Assembly: GCA_002371315.1 (NCBI GenBank)
Contig: DFHL01000025.1
Span: forward strand, 808-16,874
Direction: 5' to 3'
Source: Bacteroidales bacterium UBA3724
GTDB taxonomy: Bacteria; Bacteroidota; Bacteroidia; Bacteroidales; P3
Length of the DNA: 16,067 nt
Below the pieces are notes generated by a model. That model was not told the origin of the DNA. It saw only the letters and a program-made list of their open reading frames with translations, and made no database searches. Shown one piece after another: positions 6,554 to 15,510 of the stretch; positions within the stretch are counted from its first letter, which is position 1, and every line of letters begins with the position of its first letter. A program made the translations under genes and the position numbers.

Positions 6554-7019
6554 CACCCCCCTGCGGCCCTCCTGCACAAATCAGTTACGAAACCCCTACA
6601 AAAAAGTTATCAACATTTACTGAAGTAGAATTTAGGAAGAATTTGATAAGAATTTGGGTAGAATTTGGTAAGAAGATGGTGCTTAGAATCAGTAGGTTGG
6701 AAATTGCGATTTTTTGGCGAGTTATTAACAATTTTTGGGTGTCGGAAAGGAGCAAAATTTTTTGGCACGCGAATCGCGAAACGGGTGGGGTCTGGGAGCC
6801 TCGGGCGGTCGGCCGTCGGGCTGCTGGCGGAGGGGAGAAAAAATATTTGCGACCGTTGTAGTTTTTGGCACTTTTCTTACGTTATAGTAAATAATTATGT
6901 TGGTTCGCTTGACTGTTGGTTTGCTTAACCGCTATTGCAAATCAGCATATTAAGTGTTCGGCGGAATGCTATATGATTTTTAACCGTAAATGAAACATTA
7001 ACTAACACTTATAAAATAT
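6554..7019. other. Intergenic region upstream of the giant T9SS gene
   Basis: I see no credible gene. It holds the repeated element at 6618-6693, a GC-rich patch (about 6780-6835) and then about 150 bp of AT-rich sequence leading to the ATG. In that AT-rich part TTGGCA and TAAATA are separated by 17 bp (around 6869-6897), which looks like a sigma-70-type pair. Bacteroidales primary promoters differ from that consensus, so I do not mark it as a promoter. Confidence 0.55.
6618..6693 (+). repeat. Short repeated element, copy 1 (inverted copy at 15511-15588)
   Basis: This AT-rich stretch contains overlapping AGAATTTG-like units and ends TAAGAAGATGGT (6670-6681) then GAATCAG. The reverse complement of 15511-15588 has the same order of blocks: TAAGAATTT, GTAGAA, TAAGAAGATGGT, GAATCAG. 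I estimate about three quarters identity over the last 48 bases by eye. Both copies are in spacers on either side of the giant gene and point inward. Confidence 0.7.
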
Positions 7020-10000
7020 ATGCTAAAAAAACACTTCAAATTCAAAGAGTTTGTTGTCGCGATGCTTCTGTGGCTGCCGCTGTTGGCGTCGGCCCAGGAC
7101 TGGCGTGCAACGACGCCTTACCAGTGCAGCTTCGAAGACCCGGTCGAGAATGCGGCTTGGATGCTGCTGAACGGCGACTCGAACATCGTGAACAAATGGT
7201 ACATCGATTCGGCGATGAACAACACCGTGCCTGGCGCGATGAGCCTCTACGTGTCGGCCGATACGGGCGCGACGTGCGGCTATGCCGACTCGGTGGCGTC
7301 GACGGTCATTGCCTATCGCGACTTCACGCTCGACGCGGGACTTTACACGTTCTCGTTCGACTGGCTGTGTATGGGCGAACAGAATTACGACATCCTTTTT
7401 GCCGCCCTGGTTCCGGCCGACGACACGCTGCTGGTGGCCGGTGCCGATATGCCTTTGGGCCTCAGCTCGTTCGGGCTGCCCGAGGGGTGGATCAACCTTG
7501 GCCCTGCGACGACGCGCGTCGGTATGGGCCGCGCGCCCGACTGGACGCGCCAGCAGTCGCGCATCAGTGTTCCGCAGTCGGGCAACTGGCGCCTGGTGTT
7601 CATCTGGCGCAACGACGAGTCCACGGGGCAGAACCCTGCCGCTGCGGTGGACAATATCGACTTCAGGCAGGTGACCTGCTATGCTCCGACCAACCTGACG
7701 GCGCAGCAGGGCATCACTTCGATAACGCTTTCGTGGACGCCCGGCGGCAGCGAGAACAGCTGGCTGGTCGAGACGGGCGACACGGCGATTGCCGTCAACA
7801 CCACGACCTGCACCGTCGGCGGCCTGATGCCGCAGACGGTCTACGATTTCACCATCCGCTCGCTGTGCTCGGAGGGCGACACCAGCTGGGAAGCCACCTT
7901 GCAGGCCGCCACAGGCGTGACGGTGCCCTACGAGGAGGTTTTTGAGGACGGCGGCATCTACTTCGACGCCGCGTGGAGCTATACGCTGACGGGCGATTCG
8001 GCCTATGCTACCGAGGAATATGCCCCTGCGGTTGACTATTCGAGCGACGGCTACAGCCTGCGGCTCAGAGGCTTCGGCTATGTGGTGCTGCCCGTGGCCG
8101 ACGCTCCGATTGACACTATCGAGCTTTCGTTCCGCCACAGCAGCACCTATACGGGCAGCCCGCTGGCCATCGGTGTGATGGAAGGCGGCGTTTTTGTGCC
8201 GGTCGACACGATCTATGGCCAGTCGATGGGTGCGCAGAGGACGGTCTATATGATGAACTATGCGGGCCAGGGTGGCAGGATAGCTTTCTGCAACTACAGC
8301 GCCGACGGCGAGAGCAACTACAGCACGCACTATATTGACAATCTGCGCGTCGGCTACCTGCCGAGCTGCTTCCCCGTGGCCAGCGCCAGCGCGACGGCCG
8401 ACTCGGTGAGCGCCACCATCGTGTGGACGCCGCAGTTCGACACCTCGTCGTTCGTCGTCGAGCTTTATGATGAAACCGGTGCCCTGGTTGCCGACACGCA
8501 GTGCAGTGCCGCTGCGGTGCGCTTTGAGGGCCTGACTTCCAATACCGCCTTTACCTACAGCGTCCGCGCCTACTGCGGCGAGGGCGACACCAGCGCCGCC
8601 GTGCGCGGCAGCATCACCACGCTGTGCGCCGCCGCACCGCTGCCCTACGCCTATGGCTTCGAGAGCAACGAGGAGTCGATGTGGCGCTGCTGGCACGCCT
8701 ACGGCAACACCTATGCCGTGCCGAGCACCAGCATCAGCGCTGCGCACAACGGCATCATCGGCCTTTCGCTGACGTCGAACGCCGAGGACTATGGCTATGC
8801 CGTCCTGCCGCTTTTCGACACGCGTGTTGACACGCTGATGCTGAGCTTCTATGCCCGCAAGGCCACGTCGGGCAGCAACGGTGTGCTGATTGTCGGCGTT
8901 ATGGACGACCCCGAGGACATAGCCACCTTCACCGCCGTCGACACGGTGCGCTGCACGTCGTCGATGAGCCTCTATGAGGTGCCCCTCGACACCTATGCCG
9001 GTACGGGCCGCAACATAGCCATTCTGTGCGACTCGGGTGCTGTGAACAGCGCCTATGTCGACGACATTCTGGTTGAATATATGCCTCTCTGCAGCCGCGT
9101 GCGCGACCTTGAGGTGCCTGTTGTCACCGCCGGCGCTGCCCTGATGCGTTGGGGCAACGGCCGTGTGGGCACCTATCAGGGGGCCAGCGTGGGCTATCGC
9201 GACATCACGACCGACACGTGGCAGAACCTGTCGACCACCGGTATGGAGTCGCTGCTGACCAACCTGTACCACAATGCCGAATACGAGCTGCGCGTGGCCG
9301 CAATGTGCGACAACGGCGAGATGTCGGACTATGTGTATACAAATATCGTGACCGCTATGACGGCCTGCAACGTTATCGACACGCTGTCGATGCGCACCGA
9401 CACCATCAGCGGTTTCGGCACGTCGAACCACTTCGAGATCCCGGTCCACAACTGGGACGACTATTCGTTCAGCGAGCAGCTGTTCACGGCTTCGGAGCTC
9501 GATACCGCCGGTTCGCTCAGCGCCATCGAGTTTTTCTATGTCGCCGACACGCTGCCTATGACTGCCAAGGACAGCTGCAAGATTTATGTCGGCGTGACGC
9601 CGATGACGTCGATAGGGAGCCGCAATTTTGTGGACCCCAGCGAGATGACGCTTGTCTATGAGGGTCCGCTGAATTGCAGCTATGGCTGGAACAAGTTTGA
9701 GTTCAACCGTGGATATTTCAACTATGACGGCCGCAACAGCCTGGTGGTTGCCGTTGTCGACAATTCGGGTGCCGCCCACGACGAGCATTACCGCTTCCGT
9801 TGCCACTCGGCCAGCGGCAAGGCCATCTCGTTCGGCAGCGACGAGTACGGTTTTGACAGCTATCTGCTTATGGACTATATGGATCTGCCCTACCGCAACG
9901 ATATGGTGTTCCATTTCTCGGAGTGCAGCAGCGAGAGTGAGTGCTATCCCCCGATGGTGTTCCTGGAGAGCGTGGGCGTGGACAGCGTGAGCTTTACGCT

Positions 10001-13000
10001 CATTCCCGGCGGCTACGAGACGGGCTGGACGATGCTGGCCGGCGAGCTTGGCACGGAGCCTCAGTATGCAGGCCACACGGAGCAGATGCGCTACACTTTC
10101 GGCGGGCTTGAACCCTCGACGACCTACACCTTCCGCATCGTCGGCGACTGCGAGGACAGCGCCTACAGCGACTATACCGTCACGACGAAGTGCCTGCCGC
10201 AGAGCGTGCCTTTCTTTGAGGACTTCGCGGACTGGCCTGTCGGAGCTTCGCCTATCGTGCCTTCGTGCTGGTACAAGTTCTATACCCTCGGCACGAACAT
10301 ACCCTACATCTGGCCTTTCTACACCTATCCGCGCAGCGAGTCGCTGTTCCTCTTCTCGAACGCCGAGAGCTACAGCTATGTCGCTCTGCCTGAAATGACG
10401 GCATCAACCGACTCGCTTCAGATCGACTTCTGGATGTACAGCGAACACAACAGCGGCAGCAACAACCAGTATGCCAACCGCGTTGTCGTGGGCCTGATGA
10501 CCGACGTTGAGGACTATGGGACGTTTTATGTCATCGACACCGTCGCTGTGGCGGAGCATAACCAGTGGGAGTATTTCGAGATTCCGCTGGATGCTTTCGC
10601 TGCCGACAGCACGCTTACTGCCGAGCGGGCCGATGCCCTTCGCGATGCCCGCATTGTGCTTCTTTCGCCCGACGGCGAATACAGCGCGCCGCTGATCGAC
10701 GACATTACCGTCGAGTACATACCCCGCTGCGACCGTCCTACAGGTCTTGTCATCAGCGGTATGGCTGCCGACAGCACCTATCTGGCCTGGGACGACCAGG
10801 AAGGCGTCGTTGGCTGGGTGCTTGATATCGATTCGAACAGTTGGTTCTCGCCGGTCAACCATATCGCCGTTCCCGGCCTTAACGGCAGTATGGTCTACAC
10901 ATTTGCCCTGCGCACGGTGTGTGGATGGTATGACGAGAACGGCACCCTTTTGGGAACCGACACCAGCAAGACGCTGACTGTGGATATGCGCACGCCCTGC
11001 GATGCCATCAAGCATTCGCCCTGGACCGAGAGCTTCGAACTGAACGAGGCCGGCGGAATGTTCAGCAACAGCTTCGCCCAGTGCTGGACGCGCATCAACA
11101 ATGCCCCGAACTATACAGGCATCCCCTTTGTTTCGGACGAGAACGGCTACTACAGCGACTGTCACAGCGGCGAACGCGGCCTGAATTGGAATGCTGACCC
11201 GTCGATGCTGTATGGCGACTATCAGTATATAATAACTCCGACCATCGACACGGCCTTGCTGCCCATCAACACGCTGCAGGTCAACTTCTGGGCCAAAGCC
11301 TGGAGCGGCACGCAGACTCCCGTCTTCAAGGTTGGCGTGATCGACGACGGCGACACCACTGGCAACAGTTTTGTTGCGGTCGACACAATCACGATAAACG
11401 GTGTCACCTCGTGGCGCAAATACACTTCCTACTTCAGCAACTACACCGGCAACGGTACCCACATAGCCATCAAGGCCGACCGCCCCACCGAGGAGTGGGA
11501 GGCCAGCATTGACGACATCGTCATCAAGGTGGCTCCTATGTGTCCGCCAGTGAGCGACATTGTTGCCCTGAATGTCGACACCAACTCGCTGACCATCGGC
11601 TGGACCGAGCACAGCAATGCCACCAGCTGGGACATCGAATACGGCCCGCAGGGCTTCGAGCCCGGCACCGGCACCTATATCTATGCAACATCAATGCCTG
11701 TGACCATCAACGGTTTGGCTACGGCCACATACTATGACGTCTATGTCCGTCCCATCTGCAGCGACCCGACTGAATTCACCAGCAAGACCCTCCGCACGTC
11801 CGATCCTTACTTCGACCTGCCTTTCCTCTGCAACTTCAACGACAACGACATCAACTCCAAGTGGAACTACAGCAGCGGCAGCCACGTCAATGCCTGGTAC
11901 ATCGGCAACGCCATTGGCCACAACGACAACAGCTCGATCTACATTTCGCAGGACGGCGGCACAACCAACACCTACAACCGCGACGTGACCGGCATCAGCT
12001 ACGCCTACGTGAACCTGATGCTGACCGACACGGGCAACTACAACTACCGCTTCGACTGGCGCTGCAACGGACAGAGCGGCTACGACTTCCTGCGCGTGGC
12101 TTTGGCTCCTATCAGCTTCATCCCCGAAGGCGGCACCTATGCCCCCAACGGCTTCACCACCACCACGCTGCCCACGGGCTGGATAGCCCTCGACGGCGGC
12201 CACGAACTGGTGGGCGACACCTCGCAGTGGACCACCATCGAAAGCGAGGTGCACATCGCCGAGCCGGGCATCTACCGTCTGCTCCTCTCGTGGTACGACT
12301 ACTACATCGCCTTCGGCCACGACAACCCGGCGGCCATCGACAACGTCGTCTTCCGCCACACCTCGTGCCAGACGCCGTCCGACATCAGCTACATCAACTT
12401 CGACACCAGCATCTACGTCTCCTGGACCGCCAACGGCGACGAAACCCAGTGGATCGTCAGCTGCGAGGACACCTCTATCGTCAGCAACACCGTGGGCTGC
12501 TACCTGACTGGCCTTACGCCCAACACGCAGTATCACGTCAGCGTTCGCGCCTTCTGCTTCGACGGCGACACCAGTATGGCCGTCAGCATCCCCGTGCAGA
12601 CCACTTGCAACGCCGTCAGCATCCCCTTCAGCGAGAACTTCGACGCTGTCACCACAAGCCAAAGCGCCTTCACCGAAGTGTATCCCACCTGCTGGCAGCG
12701 GATTGTTTTCGGCACCGAGGGCTCGCGCAGCCCGCAGGTGTTCTACGACAACACCGCCGCCTCCAGTGGCAGCTACAGCCTCTTTATGGGCCGCGTGGCA
12801 TACGCCATTCTGCCTCCGGTCGACGTGCCGCTCAGCACCGTCGAAGTGACCTTCTCGCATATGGTCAGAAGCTCGGGTTTTGGCGTCCAGATAGGCGTTA
12901 TGGAAGGCAACACCTTCATTCCTATCCAAAGCATCAACGACCCTGAAGGCTCGTTTGTCACCCACACCGTATCGTTCGAAAGCTACACCGGCATCAGCCG

Positions 13001-15011
13001 CACGATAGCCTTCCTCAACACCGGCGAGGAATGGGGCATCGGAGCCCCCAACTTCATCGACGACATCAGCGTCACCCTGCTGCCTCTGTGCCGTTCCGTT
13101 ACGGGTGTAACGCCGTTGGCCACATCGACCACCGACCTCTACCTCGACTGGACCGATGCCACTCCGGCCATCGCCTGGGAGATTGAATACGGCCCCGCAG
13201 GCTTCATCCAGGACAGCGGCACCACGGTCACTTTCACCTCGCACCCCGCCCACATCACTGGCCTCGACACGCTGACCACCTACGACTTCTATGTCCGTCC
13301 GCAATGCAACGACACCACCTATGCCGACTGGACAGGTCCCGTCCAGATCAGCACCACCTTCTGCGACGACGCTCTGGCCTTCTCGACCGGCAGCGGCAGC
13401 GGCACCAGCCAGTATGTGCCCATCAGCTATATGGACTACTCGCTGACCGAAATCGTCATCGACTCGGCCGAGCTGGCCGGCGTCGGCGACCTGATGGCCA
13501 TTGCCTTCTACTACGACAACGCCACCCCGATCACCAACAAGGGCAACGTCACCATCTGGCTGCAGCCCACCACGCTCTCGTCCTTTGCCACAAACAACAG
13601 CATCGTCGCCGTCGACAGCACCATCGCCACACGCGTCTACAGCGGTCCGATGAACTGCGAGCGCGGATGGAACTACTTCCGCTTCGACGAGGACTATATC
13701 TGGAACGGCAGCAGCAGCGTGCTGGTCATCATCAAGGACAACTCCGGCACCGGCTACGGTGCGCAGCAGCGCTTCCGCGTGGCCTCCTGCAGCGGCAAGA
13801 AGACCATAACCTACTGCGCCAGCTACTTCAACTTCAGCGAATATGCCCCGTCGACGTTCACCGGCACGAAGAACACCTACAACTTCCGCCCGGCAATGCA
13901 GCTCATCAGCTGCGGTGGCGCCACCTGTGCCAAGCCGACGGCACTCTTTGCCAACAATGCCAGCCACGACAGCGTCACCATCAACTGGCACGGCATCTCG
14001 GAAAGCTACGAACTGGAGTACAGGGCCGAGGACGACGCCCAGTGGAGCGAGACAATCCAGATCGAGGGCAGCAGCGAAAACGCCTACCGCCTCGGCGGCC
14101 TGACGGAGCTGACCGACTATCGTTTCCGCCTGCGCCAGCTCTGCATCACAGGCCAGTATTCCGACTGGGCCGAAGGCACCTTCACGACGGTGGCCGAACC
14201 CTGCCTGGCTCCTTCGAACGTGACGGTCAGCGGCGTGTCCTACGACCAGATTGTCGTCGACTGGACGTCGCACAACTCGCAGTCGCAGTGGTTTGTCCGC
14301 GTCAGCACCGACGCCTACAGCAACATCGTCGTCGCCGACCACCATCCCTTCACCCTCACGGGCCTCACTAACGGCGTACGCTACACCGTCGCCGTCGCCG
14401 ACAGCTGCACCAACAACGGAACCCTGTCGCCCTACAGCGCCGAGGTGGCCTTCACCACGCTCGAATGCCCGGCCGTGACCGGCGTCGACGTCATCGGCAT
14501 CACCGCCACGTCGGCCACCGTCACGTGGAACGGCACGGCCGACAGCTACCGCATCGAGTACGGCGAGGGCGTCTTCAGCCAGGGCAACGGCACGCTCGTC
14601 ACCGGCATCACGCAGCAGGGCTACACCATCGAAGGACTGCAGCCCGAACAGGAATACACCGTCTACGTGCGGTCGGAATGCGGTGGAGCCCTCGGACAGT
14701 GGAGCGAGCGCAAGTCGTTCCGCACCACTTCGGTCGGCATCGACAGCCCGGTGGCATCAGGCTTGAACCTGAGCATAGCGCCCAACCCCGCCAGCGGCAG
14801 CACGCGCCTGACCGTCAGCGGCCTGCAGGGCTCGGAAGTCGACATCGCCGTCATTGACCTCAGCGGCCGCATCCTGATTGAGCGCAAGGCCAAGAGCGAC
14901 GCGTCCGAACTGTCGCTGACCATAGCGCTGGACGGCCTGCCTGCCGGCTCCTACTTCGTCCGCATCGACGACGGCAAAGCTAAGAGCGTAAGAAAGCTCG
15001 TCGTCAAATAG
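7020..15011 (+). CDS. Giant modular T9SS-secreted adhesin-like protein (FN3 and choice-of-anchor-J-type modules)
   Basis: This 2663-residue protein starts at the ATG at 7020, with signal peptide MLKKHFKFKEFVVAMLLWLP and a likely cut at ASA|QD (25/26). Modules in order, rough residues: J1 35-218, F1 220-302, J2 302-450, F2 450-536, J3 537-691, F3 692-783, B1 785-969, F4 975-1059, J4 1059-1237, F5 1238-1327, J5 1328-1507, F6 1510-1597, J6 1598-1783, F7 1784-1863, J7 1864-2024, F8 2025-2115, B2 2115-2301, F9 2300-2395, F10 2396-2483, F11 2484-2574. J modules resemble choice-of-anchor-J/cleaved-adhesin domains (ending IDDI or IDNI), F are fibronectin-III-like, and B is a different beta-rich type. 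A T9SS type A sorting domain (2578-2663) has LSIAPNPASG, VIDLSGRIL, LPAGSYFVRI and KLVVK. No protease or glycosidase motif was found, so adhesion or matrix function is inferred. It is monocistronic by its terminator. Confidence 0.93.
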   Translation: MLKKHFKFKEFVVAMLLWLPLLASAQDWRATTPYQCSFEDPVENAAWMLLNGDSNIVNKWYIDSAMNNTVPGAMSLYVSADTGATCGYADSVASTVIAYRDFTLDAGLYTFSFDWLCMGEQNYDILFAALVPADDTLLVAGADMPLGLSSFGLPEGWINLGPATTRVGMGRAPDWTRQQSRISVPQSGNWRLVFIWRNDESTGQNPAAAVDNIDFRQVTCYAPTNLTAQQGITSITLSWTPGGSENSWLVETGDTAIAVNTTTCTVGGLMPQTVYDFTIRSLCSEGDTSWEATLQAATGVTVPYEEVFEDGGIYFDAAWSYTLTGDSAYATEEYAPAVDYSSDGYSLRLRGFGYVVLPVADAPIDTIELSFRHSSTYTGSPLAIGVMEGGVFVPVDTIYGQSMGAQRTVYMMNYAGQGGRIAFCNYSADGESNYSTHYIDNLRVGYLPSCFPVASASATADSVSATIVWTPQFDTSSFVVELYDETGALVADTQCSAAAVRFEGLTSNTAFTYSVRAYCGEGDTSAAVRGSITTLCAAAPLPYAYGFESNEESMWRCWHAYGNTYAVPSTSISAAHNGIIGLSLTSNAEDYGYAVLPLFDTRVDTLMLSFYARKATSGSNGVLIVGVMDDPEDIATFTAVDTVRCTSSMSLYEVPLDTYAGTGRNIAILCDSGAVNSAYVDDILVEYMPLCSRVRDLEVPVVTAGAALMRWGNGRVGTYQGASVGYRDITTDTWQNLSTTGMESLLTNLYHNAEYELRVAAMCDNGEMSDYVYTNIVTAMTACNVIDTLSMRTDTISGFGTSNHFEIPVHNWDDYSFSEQLFTASELDTAGSLSAIEFFYVADTLPMTAKDSCKIYVGVTPMTSIGSRNFVDPSEMTLVYEGPLNCSYGWNKFEFNRGYFNYDGRNSLVVAVVDNSGAAHDEHYRFRCHSASGKAISFGSDEYGFDSYLLMDYMDLPYRNDMVFHFSECSSESECYPPMVFLESVGVDSVSFTLIPGGYETGWTMLAGELGTEPQYAGHTEQMRYTFGGLEPSTTYTFRIVGDCEDSAYSDYTVTTKCLPQSVPFFEDFADWPVGASPIVPSCWYKFYTLGTNIPYIWPFYTYPRSESLFLFSNAESYSYVALPEMTASTDSLQIDFWMYSEHNSGSNNQYANRVVVGLMTDVEDYGTFYVIDTVAVAEHNQWEYFEIPLDAFAADSTLTAERADALRDARIVLLSPDGEYSAPLIDDITVEYIPRCDRPTGLVISGMAADSTYLAWDDQEGVVGWVLDIDSNSWFSPVNHIAVPGLNGSMVYTFALRTVCGWYDENGTLLGTDTSKTLTVDMRTPCDAIKHSPWTESFELNEAGGMFSNSFAQCWTRINNAPNYTGIPFVSDENGYYSDCHSGERGLNWNADPSMLYGDYQYIITPTIDTALLPINTLQVNFWAKAWSGTQTPVFKVGVIDDGDTTGNSFVAVDTITINGVTSWRKYTSYFSNYTGNGTHIAIKADRPTEEWEASIDDIVIKVAPMCPPVSDIVALNVDTNSLTIGWTEHSNATSWDIEYGPQGFEPGTGTYIYATSMPVTINGLATATYYDVYVRPICSDPTEFTSKTLRTSDPYFDLPFLCNFNDNDINSKWNYSSGSHVNAWYIGNAIGHNDNSSIYISQDGGTTNTYNRDVTGISYAYVNLMLTDTGNYNYRFDWRCNGQSGYDFLRVALAPISFIPEGGTYAPNGFTTTTLPTGWIALDGGHELVGDTSQWTTIESEVHIAEPGIYRLLLSWYDYYIAFGHDNPAAIDNVVFRHTSCQTPSDISYINFDTSIYVSWTANGDETQWIVSCEDTSIVSNTVGCYLTGLTPNTQYHVSVRAFCFDGDTSMAVSIPVQTTCNAVSIPFSENFDAVTTSQSAFTEVYPTCWQRIVFGTEGSRSPQVFYDNTAASSGSYSLFMGRVAYAILPPVDVPLSTVEVTFSHMVRSSGFGVQIGVMEGNTFIPIQSINDPEGSFVTHTVSFESYTGISRTIAFLNTGEEWGIGAPNFIDDISVTLLPLCRSVTGVTPLATSTTDLYLDWTDATPAIAWEIEYGPAGFIQDSGTTVTFTSHPAHITGLDTLTTYDFYVRPQCNDTTYADWTGPVQISTTFCDDALAFSTGSGSGTSQYVPISYMDYSLTEIVIDSAELAGVGDLMAIAFYYDNATPITNKGNVTIWLQPTTLSSFATNNSIVAVDSTIATRVYSGPMNCERGWNYFRFDEDYIWNGSSSVLVIIKDNSGTGYGAQQRFRVASCSGKKTITYCASYFNFSEYAPSTFTGTKNTYNFRPAMQLISCGGATCAKPTALFANNASHDSVTINWHGISESYELEYRAEDDAQWSETIQIEGSSENAYRLGGLTELTDYRFRLRQLCITGQYSDWAEGTFTTVAEPCLAPSNVTVSGVSYDQIVVDWTSHNSQSQWFVRVSTDAYSNIVVADHHPFTLTGLTNGVRYTVAVADSCTNNGTLSPYSAEVAFTTLECPAVTGVDVIGITATSATVTWNGTADSYRIEYGEGVFSQGNGTLVTGITQQGYTIEGLQPEQEYTVYVRSECGGALGQWSERKSFRTTSVGIDSPVASGLNLSIAPNPASGSTRLTVSGLQGSEVDIAVIDLSGRILIERKAKSDASELSLTIALDGLPAGSYFVRIDDGKAKSVRKLVVK

Positions 15012-15041
15012 CATCAGGACGCAGATTCAACGCGTCCATAA

Positions 15042-15078
15042 AGAAGGCGTCTCCGCAAACGGAGACGCCTTCTTTTTT
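15042..15078 (+). terminator. Intrinsic terminator of the giant T9SS gene
   Basis: A perfect 14-bp stem AGAAGGCGTCTCCG (15042-15055) / CGGAGACGCCTTCT (15060-15073) with CAAA loop runs into a T tract to 15078. It lies 30 bp after the TAG stop. A second, weaker hairpin GCGGAAA/TTTCCGC (15085-15091, 15107-15113) follows. Confidence 0.92.
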
Positions 15079-15139
15079 GCCAATGCGGAAAGGGGCACGG
15101 TTCTTTTTTCCGCTTGTTTCAAAGCTCCTACTCGAAAGC

Positions 15140-15182
15140 TCCTGCTCGCTCCGCTCGCGAAATCTTGTAAATCTTGTAAATT
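15140..15182 (+). repeat. REP-like repeat, left arm of 43-bp inverted pair
   Basis: It begins TCCTGCTCGCTCCGCTCGCG and continues AAATCTTGTAAATCTTGTAAATT. It matches the reverse complement of 15420-15462 at 41 of 43 bases; the two differences are in the short CC/TT loop. It shares head and tail with the copies at 3992-4082. Confidence 0.9.
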
Positions 15183-15195
15183 TAAGCTGACGCAG

Positions 15196-15219
15196 TTCCC
15201 GCCGCAGGCGGAATGATTT
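15196..15219 (+). repeat. Direct repeat copy 1 containing CCGCCGCAGGCGG hairpin
   Basis: TTCCCGCCGCAGGCGGAAT followed by GATTT recurs at 15401-15424 with one base different. The GCC/GGC arms form a small hairpin. At 15401 it abuts the REP-like repeat directly, and at 15196 it follows one by 13 bp, so the two elements travel together. Confidence 0.85.
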
Positions 15220-15248
15220 GTGGGCACCTCTAATAATTTTTTTTAACT

Positions 15249-15329
15249 GCGAATTAAACGAATTTAGCGAATTATATTGTTGATGTTCAGAAATTTGTTT
15301 TGCAAGCAAAACGCGAATTAAACGAATTT
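15249..15329 (+). repeat. GCGAATTAAACGAATTT units
   Basis: The 17-mer GCGAATTAAACGAATTT occurs at 15249-15265 and 15313-15329. Related units occur on the opposite strand at 15665-15771, including TAATTCGCAGTTTA at 15730-15743 and 15758-15771. Confidence 0.85.
15292..15325 (+). repeat. 34-bp inverted repeat, left copy
   Basis: It includes the small palindrome GTTTTGCAAGCAAAAC and is exactly the reverse complement of 15669-15702. The spacing between copies is 343 bp. Confidence 0.92.
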
Positions 15330-15400
15330 TTAGAGGGTACCCTAATGGATTTCGCGAGCGTGGCGAGCAGGAATTATATAACAAGCTGGACGCGGCAGCA

Positions 15401-15424
15401 TTCCCGCCGCAGGCGGAATAATTT
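15401..15424 (+). repeat. Direct repeat copy 2 containing CCGCCGCAGGCGG hairpin
   Basis: Same 24-base unit as 15196-15219, in the same orientation, with one base different. Confidence 0.85.
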
Positions 15425-15462
15425 ACAAGATTTACAAGATTTCGCGAGCAAAGCGAGCAGGA
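15420..15462 (-). repeat. REP-like repeat, right arm of 43-bp inverted pair
   Basis: It is the reverse complement of 15140-15182 with two loop differences. The head hairpin is GCGAGC/GCTCGC here with an AAA-containing loop. Confidence 0.9.
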
Positions 15463-15510
15463 GAACCAAAAACGCCCCTTTTTGCCCTCGGATAGCCCTC
15501 TGATAACTCT

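Noticed and set aside
6475..6861. A 128-codon plus-strand frame after the C69 unit
   Set aside because: It starts inside the preceding gene, reads through the perfect terminator stem and then AT-rich repeat sequence. Only the short repeated element within it is of interest.
7023..10076. A 1017-codon open frame on the minus strand opposite the giant gene
   Set aside because: It shares the codon register of the sense gene, so minus-strand stops would need TTA, CTA or TCA codons in the sense frame, which this genome rarely uses. The translation is rich in Ala, Arg, His and Gly with no domain pattern.
11691..14345. An 884-codon open frame on the minus strand opposite the giant gene
   Set aside because: Same register and same explanation as the one at 7023-10076; it is an Ala/Val/Gly-rich shadow.
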